From Brugia malayi (Eukaryota > Nematoda > Chromadorea > Rhabditida > Onchocercidae): DNA of 64,000 nucleotides. Made by a program: the position numbers and the translations under genes. Shown piece by piece: positions 39,489-64,000 of the stretch. Where the stretch lies: assembly GCF_000002995.4 (NCBI RefSeq), contig NW_025062475.1, forward strand, positions 12,618,687 through 12,682,686. Direction: 5' to 3'. The stretch's first letter is position 1. Every line of letters begins with the position of its first letter. Below the pieces are notes generated by a model that was given only the letters and a program-made list of their open reading frames with translations, was not told the origin of the DNA and did no database searches.

Positions 39489-40683
39489 TTATTTTTTAGT
39501 ATTCACATTATTCATTTGAACCTGAGAACAATACACATTTATTTTCTTCTGCAAATTGTCGACAATAGCATTTCTAGCTCGATATTTCTCGGGTAATACT
39601 CCCTCTATCACTTCCATCTAAATTAAAATTAAAAAACTCTGATAGTACATTCTCCGCACCTTTAGCTAACATAGTTCTAGAAATAACAAAAGCGGAAATT
39701 TGGAATTGCGCGTACAACAGAAAATCCAAATTCTAAGCAGTTGCACAGTAGTTCGCTGCATCTCTTCAGTAGCGTTAAGTTTCTGAGATATATGAATGGA
39801 ACGTTACTTTCCTACAATCTTCGTGACGAACTACTGAGAAAACAAAAGACATTCTCAAACTCATAAAAATTTACCTGCTTCTTCAAGAAACCTTGCTTCC
39901 GGCGGAAGAAATCCACCGCCTTTTCTGTGTCCATTTCCACAAAATATCCTGTACCTATTTCAATCAAATGATTCTTTGGATCAACTACTTTTGCAGGAAT
40001 ATACATCTGAAAATCTCAAAGCTATGGCATTACACTGAAGATCGGCATTTGCACTCAAGAAGGATATGATCAAAATGTAACAAAAAATTGGGAATGTTTA
40101 TATCAGACATCATTAAGGTTATGGAAATGAAAAAATACTTGCCGACTCTGTTAATGGCACCAAAATTTCTCCATCACTAGGAACTTTTGCTGCATTTATC
40201 ACTGATTCTTCGCTTGCGATAAACTTCGACTCGAAAATCTTCAGTCCCTAAAATCAATATAAATAAAATTGCATGCCAAATCGCAAAATTACCTCAGAGT
40301 TACAAGAAAGCATCGACCATTAATTAATTCTAATAATGATTTCCGATGTGAATAAGATGTCAGCTGCTATCAAATAAGCGTCACCTATCACCACTATTTT
40401 GAAATAATAAGAGAATTTTCTTCTTTCCCAATATTATCGAAACTTACCTATTCAAAACATTTCTGCATAAGTTGAGAGTAATGAAGATATGTTATAACAC
40501 GGTATGCAATATAGAAGTATTCGTTACGCCTAATTAAGAAATGAAGCAAAATATCAAAGTAGCAACCTTTAAAGATTCGGTGAGGAAAGCAATTTCCTGA
40601 TCAAGTTGTCGCTGAAAATGAGTAAGCTGATCGACACCTAAATCAGCAATTGCAATAGCTTGTTTCTCATTGGATACTTCCAT
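39489..40683 (-). CDS. Prefoldin subunit 5
   Basis: Alpha-class subunit of the hexameric prefoldin co-chaperone that passes unfolded actin and tubulin to the CCT chaperonin. Four exons, 40683-40567, 40247-40143, 40006-39875 and 39617-39489, encode 160 residues (human PFDN5 is 154). The N-terminal coiled-coil helix holds DQLTHFQRQLDQEIAFLTES. The beta-hairpin core holds VPLTESMYIPAKV and IEIGTGYFVEMDTEKAVDFF, both diagnostic. A second helix follows (FFRRKQGFLKKQ). The donor of intron 2 is GC rather than GT (TCG then GCAAGT); a GT alternative would break the frame. The start ATG lies two bases after a TTTGCAG acceptor. Confidence 0.95.
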
Positions 40684-41092
40684 CTCTGCAAACCAAGGAA
40701 AACTAAATCTTAATAAAATCTGTAAAATGGAAAATCTTAATAAAAACCTAAAATAAGATTTGCTAGCAAAGCCACAATTGTATGCTAATTCTTAAAATAA
40801 CTCTTTCTAATTACCAGTTCCAATATTAAAAGTTTATAACTCCGCAGCTCAACCAACTAAACCCTTAAATCGTTCAGTGAATGATCCGATCCAAATAATA
40901 AAAACCTAAAATAAATTTAAAATTTTTTTCAGTATATATGGAAATTAGGGATGTTGAAACACTCTCGCTCCCTGTTGCCAGCATTTTCTGAAACTATTTC
41001 GCATTTCTCTCAATCTCCAATCTCTCACTCCTTCTTGCACGATACTTCTCCACATTTCATTCATGTCCGAGACACACACACACACACATATA

Positions 41093-41153
<61 letters not shown>

Positions 41154-41537
41154 GCACACGGTAGGGAATCGAATTGTCCCCACCGCTTTTATTCACGTTT
41201 CTCGGAAGTTCCTCGACACGGACGTGTCGCATGGTCGTTACATGCGACAAACCTTGCTATCCGGGAAGGATTATTGGGTTTGCTCGTTGTGCACGTGGTT
41301 AGCAATGCTAGGAGGAAAGATGGGAGAGGCCTGTGTCACGCACACCGTTAATTCTACTGCAGCACACGCTGCAGATTCAGTCGACGTGACGTTACATGCT
41401 TTGCGTTGCATATACATACTGGGTAGACGGCAATATTTGGTAGCTTAACGTATATATTTATTATATTTGATGTGCCACACTTATCATCTGCACAGATGTA
41501 CAAATTGAAAAAGATAAACAAACTCCATTCCAGAATC
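40684..41537. promoter_or_regulatory. Divergent promoter region of prefoldin 5 and WDR7
   Basis: An 850-nt spacer between start codons on opposite strands. It contains a CA microsatellite and then a GC-richer block at about 41160-41420 with three palindromes: GACACG-ga-CGTGTC (41215-41228), TGTCGCATG/CATGCGACA (41225-41249) and CTGCAGC-acac-GCTGCAG (41357-41374). It also has one CACGTG E-box at 41292-41297 and a CRE-like TGACGTTA near 41390. Promoter activity is inferred from position and composition. Confidence 0.5.
41072..41157. repeat. (CA)n microsatellite
   Basis: About 85 nt of CA repeats with a few TA and GC interruptions, upstream of WDR7. The open frames reading through it as poly-Thr/His or poly-Val/Cys are artefacts of the repeat. 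Confidence 0.95.
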
Positions 41538-50115
<8,578 letters not shown>

Positions 50116-52019
50116 AAGTAATACTTTGGAAGCATTTTTTTAAATGTGATTTGGTTTCCAAGTGAGATTGTCATTTTGAAATTTAAGGTTTTTTTTTTTT
50201 GGACATGATTGCTATATTTTCGACTTATGATTTTTGTCCAAAGGTATTTTGCGGAAATTTGCTACGTATAGGAAAAGCTAGAAGTGTCTTAGATGTTTTT
50301 TAAAATGACCAATTCTATTAACTTGGTTGTATATTATCTAAATGCAGTTCTTGTTCATTCATTCATACTTTTAAACATACTCTTGTACATAGATGTTATT
50401 GTGTCCTCGTTTTAGGAAGTGTTAATTAAATCTATTGCCAGTTCGATAAGTATGTAGTAATGGTAGGATGATTGTATAGCTGATATCTGCTATCACGTAT
50501 GGACCTGAAATAAACGTATATGGTATAGTGTCGCATACGTGTCACAAGACACCATCTAAATGCATGCATTCTAGTCGTAAGCAACATCCTATTCTGCTTT
50601 TTAATTTGTACTTGGTTAATGGTTATTCGGTAGGTTAATGCTAAGCATTTACTCATCTGCATTACGGTTGACCTTGCTTGACAGCAGTATTCATTTGTGA
50701 GCGATTCAGATTTGGAAATTTCTATTAATCATTTCACTTGTTCAAAAAAACTAACCTTTTATCAAATAATTAACTCCAGTTCAATACATTCATTCAGGTT
50801 CATATTTATTATACTGGTCACAACTGAATTATTTTCTTCCAAGCATACTCTGTGATCTGTTTACTTTTCATTAGTAGCTAATGAATGAGTGCACTGCACA
50901 TTGTCGTCATATTATGTGCAAATGTGGTCTTTGTGTGTTATTGCTCTAGTATTTCTATTGTAATAGATAGATCATAACAGAGTTGTTAAAGCTAATAAAC
51001 ATAGTTGAATTGAGGAAGAAGTTTGTCTTCTCGAACCTATTCAGAAAGAAAGTGCTTTTGACAGATAGCAAAATGGCTGAGTCAAAGTGGGATCAAGGTG
51101 ATCACTAACGACATCAGTTAAAGTTATTAATGAATTATACTCTCAGAAATCTTTGGTTTTAGGATAGCATAAGTCACTTTACAAAAATACCAGGAAGAAT
51201 TGCGCTTTTGCATTCCTACTAAATTAACTAGGGATCTGAGTTACTGAACTGTCCTGTTTGGACATAACCATGTATTGGCGATCCTTGGATACGTAGTGAA
51301 AGAGTATATGCCGTTCATCTGTCTACCACACCTAAATCTAATTCATTATGATTGTCTTTTATGGCCAAGTAAACGAACGATTTATTAATCACAGCGATGA
51401 GCAAAAGTATTTCTAGAATGAACAAGAAATGATTGACATGTAAGAATAATAAATAACAGTATAAACTTATAATAGCATACAAATCGAGTGAATAAAGAAG
51501 GTACACATATGTAGTATGTGTAACTCATTTGTACTAGGCAGTAGTACTCATGCAACTATTCAAATCAAAACTTTGCTACACGCTTCATTAAAAATTATTG
51601 ACATCCCCATCCTACTTCCGATACTTAAAAAAAAAAAAAAAACATTTTAAAAGTTATACATTAAGAACAAAAATGTGTGTGTGTGTATGTGTCTGCTAAG
51701 CCACTGCAGTCAATGCTACGTTGTCAATACCACAATCACAAATTTAAATGAATGAACCGTTTAGCAAACCAAGACGAAAGTAGATCACATATCTTTAACA
51801 ACATATCACAATATCAGATTGGAACAAGTAACTATAATAACATAAACGATGATGAAATAATTAACCAATAATTTATTTCCCCTTTTAGAGATAAAACTAA
51901 CATAGACGAGACTCAGTGAGTGCAGCTAAAAGAACAGAAATGAATATTTTTATCTCTAAAAAAACTGACAGAGAGAAAAAAGAAAGTAAAGTGATGATGA
52001 AGATCCCTAGTTTCCCCAA
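50116..52019. other. Convergent 3' region of WDR7 and neurobeachin
   Basis: No coding exon was recognised. It contains the two 3' UTRs. A minus-strand AATAAA at 51872-51877 lies about 145 nt past the neurobeachin stop. On the plus strand the clearest hexamer I saw is near 51491, so the WDR7 3' UTR may be long or use a variant signal. Short TG and A runs occur near 51630-51690. Confidence 0.45.
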
Positions 52020-57550
<5,531 letters not shown>

Positions 57551-58021
57551 CTATAAATCAGTGACATTTGTGAACGAGAAAAAGATATGATTACATCTGA
57601 AAGACTGAAGATGCATTTGATCATTACTGATTCGATCGTTGTTGTTAGGAGAGGAAGAAAAAGAAAAATTAGGCTCATCAAATTAAGGACACAATGAAAT
57701 TGGTTCAGTAAAGAACGATTTTGATGGGTTGGAAATTTGATAAGCCAAACAATTCATTCGATGATTGTTTAATGGAATGGAATGTGACGATGGGATGTCA
57801 TTTAAGATAGCAATCATCTCTTTCATTCTTAATTTTAACCCTTGACCTCTAACCTCTACCTTTAGCTCTAACACTATTTACCTACTAATATTGAATCCAT
57901 TCTATTTCCACTCATATCCTTCAAAGTTCAAAGCAAATTAAATACACAATCACTAACAAAGCATAAAATACAAATGGGCGGATCTGATGAATGACAAACT
58001 TCCAACAGCTATGTGTATATG

Positions 58022-58090
58022 CAAACACACATACACACACACATACATACATACATACATACACATATATATATATACATACACATACAG
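58022..58090. repeat. (CA)n/(CATA)n/(TA)n compound microsatellite
   Basis: CACACA, about five CATA units and a TATATA core within one tract. Read-through frames on both strands are artefacts. Confidence 0.9.
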
Positions 58091-58563
58091 ACAGGAATAT
58101 CTAGATTACGGTAAAAGGGAGAGAAAGGATGAAATAGTAGTAATGAATGCTCAGTGGGAATTCCTGTCCCGATATTCGAGTGGAAGTTTATTGAGCAGCA
58201 GATAATGCTTGATACTACACTGCTACAGTAAGTTAATTTCGCTAATGGATGCAGCAGAGACGACACAACAGAGAAAGTTATTTACCGCAAAGGCAACTGT
58301 TGTCAAGTGCTCAGCTCGCTCACTCTTAGTTCACAATTAGTTATTTGCAACAATGACTGCAAACTGTCTCATTTAATTAACCAAATGAGTTGTTGCTGTA
58401 GAGTAGAATAAAGTAAACAAACTCAATTTGATGACAGTCTTGACTATCACATGAACATAACAACGAGTATCTGAATTAGCAATCATTTGCATTTTAATTT
58501 TATCCATCCAGCTCATTCCGTCACTTTCATCCTATTACTTTCATACATTCAGATTAATCGGCT

Positions 58564-58585
58564 GACTGACTGACTGACTGACTGA
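58564..58585. repeat. (CTGA)n tetranucleotide repeat
   Basis: About five CTGA units in the large neurobeachin intron. Confidence 0.85.
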
Positions 58586-58929
58586 TTTCATGCTTCCTGT
58601 TAACCGTTTTATGAACGAAGTGCAACAAGCCAGAAAGTGGTTCACGCGAGGAGGAAAATGCAAGAACAGATTGCATACGAAGCATTCAGCAATTATATCT
58701 GAATAATTCATTCCGACGACACCGCTCTCTCCCTGCACTTCTAAACTAGAGGAAATGAGCAGGATCAGATGCCATGTGTCCCTATGAGTCGCAGACCAGT
58801 GTCCAAGGCAGGCAAACCATTCTCACTCCGTCCGTCACCTGCAGCAATTATCATATCAATCCATCCTGTTCATGGCCCGATGAACATCACCAATGAACAG
58901 GAAATTACTGACGCACAGGTCAGCGAGCC

Positions 58930-58958
58930 ATCTGATACTACTACATATAGTATCAGAT
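58930..58958. repeat. 11-bp inverted repeat hairpin
   Basis: ATCTGATACTA (58930-58940) and TAGTATCAGAT (58948-58958) are exact reverse complements with a 7-nt loop. Confidence 0.9.
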
Positions 58959-59470
58959 TGCTCACAATGCACAAAATGTACTCTCCCAGTCAAACCACAA
59001 CTCAATTCAGTTCAGTAATTATGCCATTACGGAGTGCATTAAATCAGTGCGACCACTCGCTGCCCTCCTTACTGCCTCACTTTTAGCAAAGTCACCAAAT
59101 GCTAACAAATGTCCATCAGATTTGGGAAACGAACACTGAAACAAGGACAGATCCATAATAGACTAAATGCCAAATGAGTCTATTAGGCTGCGCCCAAAAC
59201 TCCATCATGTTTACTTTACTTTCCTCTTGAAGTTAGCTAATCTCTCTCTTAAAGCCAACACAGTGTTTCTCAAATTAAACCGCCCTCACATTTCTATCCA
59301 CCGTTCATTTCTAAGCTTTCAAACACTACAAATTTACGTGATGAAGTGAGACACGCAACTAATATTGAAAGTGGTACTCCAGTTTTTTTATACAATAAAT
59401 TATTATTAGCTTTAAATTAAAAGTGGAAAATCTTCAGAAAAAAAAAAAAAAAAAAAAACAAAAAAAAAAA

Positions 59471-59513
59471 GTTCTCGAGGAAAAGTAACACAGCGTTACT
59501 TTCCCTCGAGAAC
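59471..59513. repeat. 19-bp hairpin next to a long A/T run
   Basis: Left arm 59471-59489 and right arm 59495-59513 pair at 18 of 19 positions with a 5-nt loop (ACAGC). On the minus strand the hairpin is followed directly by a T-run interrupted once (59439-59470), giving a terminator-like layout. Confidence 0.9.
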
Positions 59514-61587
59514 TCTTTTAACAATTAGTTGCAGAAATTAACGCTCAATTAATGAAACAAAAGTTAATCTACTGCAAAGAGCGAAAATAAACGACCCATT
59601 GTTTTCAATTTTCAGTTTCATTTTAAAACAGAAGCAAAAGACCCGAAAGAGAGCAATCGCTTCAGAGATACCGCAAAGTTTCATTACACTGAAATTTGTG
59701 TGATAATCACCGATTTTAGCACAGAACACACAATTAATAGATAAAATGCGTTTCCTGCCTGCTCTCTTCACTTCACCTGGCAGTAATGAAATGAAAGAAA
59801 AGTTTTTGCAAATATTACACTAAAATGCAGAAACACCTGCTAACTCATACATCAACATAGTTCACCACAAAATACTTTTCTTATTCCAATGGAAATTTCA
59901 TTCCATAAGGTACCTAAACAAACCAAACATTCTCGAAGTTTTTTTAAAAAATAATTAAAATGGAATTTCATGTTACTAATAACTGATAACTGATCCGATA
60001 AGAGTTTTTTTTTTTTTTTGCCGTTTATTTTAATTAAAATTTGCAAAATTTGGAAATATAAGTGCTACAATATTTATCAAATTAAGTGAAGAGTAAAGTA
60101 GAACTGTCAAACAAAGTAGTCCGTTGAACTGTATTATCCTAGTACAGTAAATCTGGTTCATAAAGGTGCAAACAACAGCAACAATAAAAAAACAGTTTGG
60201 AATTTATATTTGTAATATTCGATGTTATAGGATGATACTTCACAGTAATTGTTTCTTATTTAATTAGAGCAATGTACCGATGACTAACTGCGACTGAAAA
60301 TAACAGTGAGAGCATAAATGGATAAAATGGATTTCATGAAAATAAGATCAAAAAAGTGACCAGATAGTGAATGTAAACCTGGCTGTAAGTGAAGGACCAA
60401 TCCAATGCAGTACCGAAATAGATATCACTGAATGAGAAATTACTGCTAAAAGTCAGAGGTCATGACAGATTAGCGTATATTGTTGACGAACACAGAAATA
60501 TTAGTTGGAAAGTATGTTTATTCGCTTCATCTATCCTCATAGATTTTAGTCTGCTAACATAAGTTGGTAGCTTCTTCTTAGTGTCATCATGAATTTATGA
60601 AGGTCGACCAAAGACAGAGAGAATGCTTAACTTGAATGTTATAACTTTTGTGACAAATAATTTCACGTGATCTTAGTGATGTATACTGCTACTCTTACTA
60701 TGCCATTTTACTTCAATCATTTAGCATTTAGCACAATGCTAGAGGAAGATATTCACCGCAGGAAGACATTCCGAGCTACCGAGGGAAAAACCGGAAGGAG
60801 TGCTCGATGCTTTCTTGAATGACCTACTCATAATCTCCCAAAAAAAAAAAAAAAAAAAAAAAATGTTTTTTGATTATTACAACATCATTTAAGGGGTGTC
60901 CTGAATAAATTACCTTTACACAAATGCTGGTGATTTTTTTACAGCTTAAAAAAGTAAGAGAGATAAAAGGAAGAGATTCAATCGGAAATTTAAGTAAGAA
61001 AAGCAATTTCCTGATCCAGATGATATTGACAATACCAGATTTACAAGCGGGAGTGATATTAGGTGTGCGCAAAAGTATCCTTGCAAAGATCGCTCTATTC
61101 CTCGGTTCATTTAACATATTAGTTTGACAATTTCCTCGTCCATCTGATATCCTACGCTTTGCAAACTGTGATGATACCACTTATGCATTCGTGTGTAAGC
61201 TAGCCATTACTATTACACCACAAGTAGATTAAAGCTGTAAAGAAAGGGAAGGAGGGCAGTGCACGGAAAGAGTAGTAAGCTCTACTCAGGGATACGGTCG
61301 GTCGGTTGGTCGGTCACTGATACCTTGCAGGAGAGAAAGAACGAAGGGAGAGGAGGTTGGAGGGAGGATGCCATCTATTATTTAACAGGTAGATAGCTGA
61401 GAGGGCGGAGTTCAGTTTATACATATACATCGATGATGCGACATGCGCTCACTATTACCCTTCACGGACTCCACAAAATGCGGGCGGAATCTGTTCTCGT
61501 GCAAATGGCGGTGATGGTGGTCCTGGTGAAGGCGATTATGTTTGATTTCTTGACTAACTCATAATAGTCTATGTTATGAGAGTATGC

Positions 61588-61625
61588 GTGTGTATGTGTG
61601 TGTGTGTGTGTGCGTGCGCGTGCGT
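61588..61625. repeat. (GT)n microsatellite
   Basis: GT repeats with CG interruptions about 350 nt upstream of the mab-21 start codon. Confidence 0.9.
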
Positions 61626-61975
61626 GTGCAGTATGTAGTTCGTTCCGCTTTCAAAAGAGTTTCAGCTTGAAGAAGTGAAGAAAGACATCAACTCATTTCT
61701 TTTAAATTTCAAAAAATAAAATAAATCCCCAATGACTGCTGCTATTACAGCTGCCGAAAGACGAAGAAACAACAGCAATAGTAGCAAGCAGTAGTAGTAG
61801 TAGTAGCAATCATTTCAACATATCATTACCACTGTCATCTCTTATTATATGAAAAAGAAGTTACTGATGTATGTTAACAGAATTTTTTACCATATCTATT
61901 CAATTTTTCTTTTTTTTAGATATGCGATGATTTTTGGACTCTACGATAATTTGCATAGCAACCAAACAGGCAAGG

Positions 61976-63371
61976 ATGTTAGGCCAGAATGCTGCCGTTA
62001 CTTCCTACCAAGTATCGCATTATTTCAACGAAAGGGTAGCCACTCGAAAAAGTCATGTACACAAGGCAATCTATATGATTGCTAAAATTGTGCAAGAAAT
62101 CCTTAAAGAAGTTGAAGCACAGGAACCTCGATTCATTTCTACACTCATTGAAAATAATGGTCGATATGAAGGGGTAAGCAATTCCAAATGATCGCAGGAC
62201 TGTCATCATATATCATCAATGCATTCAAAGGTGGTCTACCATCTCAGATTTCAAGTATATCACAAGGAAACGAACTGCAAAAACATTCAGTTTCGCAATT
62301 CGGATCATACATCATTTTACTTTTATTCTAATCGCACAGCACAATAAATTCTTCGCTTCCATTTATTAACATTTCCATCAATTCAATATGATCCTTCTTT
62401 TCCCCCTTTTATATAAGAAAGTTACATTTAGCTTTTCAGTCAAAATACTAAGAACGACATAAGGAAGCAGAGTGACAATCCATCAGATATTATCTTCATG
62501 TGTCAATTTGACAGATTGATAATCTACTGTCGCATCATCACCATCATTTTGAAAAAATGAGCCCTTGATAACATCCTTGATAAATCTTATTTGACATAAG
62601 TTGCAAATTGAAGGACACTTGTTCCTTTCGAAGGACATTTTATAGTTCTAGTTGAACTAATGCAGTATCTAGAAGTAGCTGGAAAGTCTCATTTGATTTT
62701 TGTGTAATTCTTTAAAATCTAAAATTAGTTGGACAATAATGACAGTTCCCTTATATAATTAATTTTACGTAAACAAGTATATCAGTAAGTAACTAATTGT
62801 CAACCACATTCTTGATTATCACTTAAATCCTTTTGCTGTAAAGGTTTTTCGAAATACCGCTCTCTTTTGATGTTGACAATCACAATTTCAGATTATAGTT
62901 CATTCACCGTGCGAATATGAAGTAATCCTATACCTCAATCAAATGGGAGTTTTCAATTTCGTCGATGATGGCTCTATTCAAGGATGTGCAGTACTAAAAT
63001 TAAGTGATGGTAGAAAACGATCAATGTCATTATGGGTGGAATTTATTACCGCCAGCGGCTATCTGTCAGCGAGGAAAATCCGAAGTCGTTTTCATACCCT
63101 AGTAGGACAAAGCGTAGAGAAGTCACAATATCGCGATATTTGCAAAATGGTACCTGATACTACTGATGTTAAACTGAGGATACACGATGATTACATTGTC
63201 CAGATAACTTGTGCATTTCGATGCAATGGAATTTGGCCACGAAGTGCTAGTCATTGGCCACGAAGCAATATTCCCTGGCCAAATCCATCTATTGCTAATG
63301 AAGTGAAAAGTGAAGGTTTCGATTTGTTCAGCAAGGAAACTAATGCCGCTCAGAATCAACCTAATAAACAG
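61976..63371 (+). CDS. mab-21: mab-21 homologue, first two coding exons (partial)
   Basis: Conserved developmental regulator of cell fate (sensory ray identity in C. elegans; eye and neural development in vertebrates MAB21L1/2). It belongs to the nucleotidyltransferase-fold family that includes cGAS. Exon 1 is 61976-62173 (66 codons) and exon 2 is 62892-63371 (160 codons); both joins are phase 0, and 226 residues are visible of roughly 360. Family signatures are EVEAQEPRFIS, LYLNQMGVFNFVDDGS, GCAVLKLSDGRKRSMSLWVE, FITASGYLSARKIRSRF, CAFRCNGIWPRSASHWP and VKSEGFDLFSKE. An acceptor-like T-run ending in AG lies about 57 nt upstream of the ATG. Exon 2 ends at CAG then GTCTGC. The C-terminal exons, expected to hold the YECEKHP and CLQCRRCPHYFLP region, are not in the remaining 630 nt. 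Orientation is opposite to neurobeachin. Confidence 0.93.
62174..62891 (+). other. mab-21 intron 1
   Basis: 718 nt with donor GTAAGC and acceptor AATTTCAG. No nested exon was recognised. Confidence 0.8.
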
Positions 63372-64000
63372 GTCTGCTTTCTAACAGAACTTCTCTGTTT
63401 CCTCAAGACAACTTTGCAGTGTTATTTACATACCTGTAATTTGTCCGAGAACCAGAAAAAAAAAAAAAAAAAAAAAAAAGAGAATGACATTGATGTGAAA
63501 GATTTTAATGTCTATAAATGCAGAAATATTGCTAGCATGAATTCAAAAACCTACCAAATATAACAAGCAATCTTTGTTTGTTTTTAACGTATTTAATATT
63601 AGAAGTAAACATTAGCATTTATATGATGTAATCTACCTTAACCTGTCAGTTCACTATAGTAAAAATTACTACACAAATTCCAGGAAATTTTTAAAAAAAG
63701 GAATCGATTAAAGTCAAATGTCCATCTAAATGTTTGCATGTATGTGTGTCAGCGATTAAACCATGAATCTGTCCTTTCAAAAGTGGCAGGACATTTCACT
63801 AATTCGATTAACTCTCCGGGCGGAGCACATTCCACTTCATGCACTACCGTAATACATTATTTATGGGACCTTGTAATGCCTGCCACTCCCGTCCCATTGA
63901 TTTTGCACAAATGGATTGTTAGGTATCTTCTTTAAAAAGAAGCCTATCTCGCAAGACGGTATATAACTAGGATAGTTTCCCATCCGTTCCGTGAAGCATC
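63372..64000 (+). other. mab-21 intron 2 (continues past window)
   Basis: No match to the missing mab-21 C-terminal region. It contains a 21-nt A-run at 63459-63479. A 65-codon open frame at 63738-63935 resembles nothing expected. Confidence 0.5.

Larger units (their letters stand above)
57551..61975. other. Neurobeachin intron segment and mab-21 5' flank
   Basis: No exon was recognised on either strand. It contains microsatellites (58022-58090, 58564-58585, 61588-61625), A-runs (59439-59470, 60840-60862), hairpins at 58930-58958 and 59471-59513, and a GC-richer block at 61240-61530 with GGTCGGTC units near the mab-21 start that probably belongs to its promoter. Confidence 0.5.

Noticed and set aside
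40945..41448. Long open frames through the CA repeat on both strands
   Set aside because: Produced by the dinucleotide repeat, which has no stop codons in those frames.
58009..58266. Open frames through the CATA/CA repeat
   Set aside because: Repeat-driven artefacts in a neurobeachin intron.
60824..61180. 118-codon minus-strand open frame upstream of mab-21, checked as a possible missing neurobeachin PH exon
   Set aside because: No resemblance to the PH domain or any neurobeachin segment, and it ends in a poly-T-derived poly-Phe run.

Overview
The window is nuclear DNA of an animal, almost certainly a nematode and probably a spirurid or filarial one. The evidence is AT-rich DNA with homopolymer runs, spliced genes with many short exons, introns mostly of 100-700 nt ending in T-rich TTTCAG acceptors, and start codons lying a few bases after such acceptors, as expected with spliced-leader trans-splicing. 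The genus cannot be named from sequence alone. There are no prokaryotic operons, CRISPR arrays, convincing tRNA genes or intact transposons.

Left third (1-23.8 kb). A complete 14-exon acetyl-CoA synthetase gene (3443-8502) is followed in tandem by a degenerate, C-terminally truncated relative (9366-11458) that shares three intron positions with it but has lost the catalytic motifs. Next come mitochondrial ATP synthase subunit c (minus), a glycolipid transfer protein (plus), an FBXO28-type F-box protein (minus), a 75-residue unknown protein (plus) and a Goliath-type transmembrane RING E3 ligase (minus).

Middle (23.8-41.5 kb). About 9.5 kb has no recognisable gene, only simple repeats and a few GC-richer islands. 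It is followed by a DHHC palmitoyltransferase of the ZDHHC2/15/20 group (plus), exosome subunit RRP45/EXOSC9 (minus) and prefoldin subunit 5 (minus). The last two share a strand with short spacing and could be one operon. Prefoldin and WDR7 share a divergent promoter region rich in palindromes.

Right third (41.5-64 kb). WDR7/rabconnectin-3 beta (26 exons, plus) is convergent with the C-terminal half of neurobeachin (PH-BEACH-WD40, 14 exons, minus). The intron upstream of the first neurobeachin exon in the window runs past the window end. It appears to contain, in antisense, a mab-21 gene whose first two coding exons are present. In vertebrates MAB21L1 and MAB21L2 lie inside introns of NBEA and LRBA, so this looks like an ancient nested gene pair kept in a nematode. 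It is the most interesting feature here.

Functionally the set is housekeeping and cell biology: cytosolic acetyl-CoA supply, ATP synthesis, lipid transfer, ubiquitylation, palmitoylation, RNA decay, chaperoning, V-ATPase regulation and vesicle trafficking, plus one developmental regulator. Exon joins were checked by hand for reading frame. Every complete gene model sums to a multiple of three except the degenerate synthetase, which has one unresolved junction.
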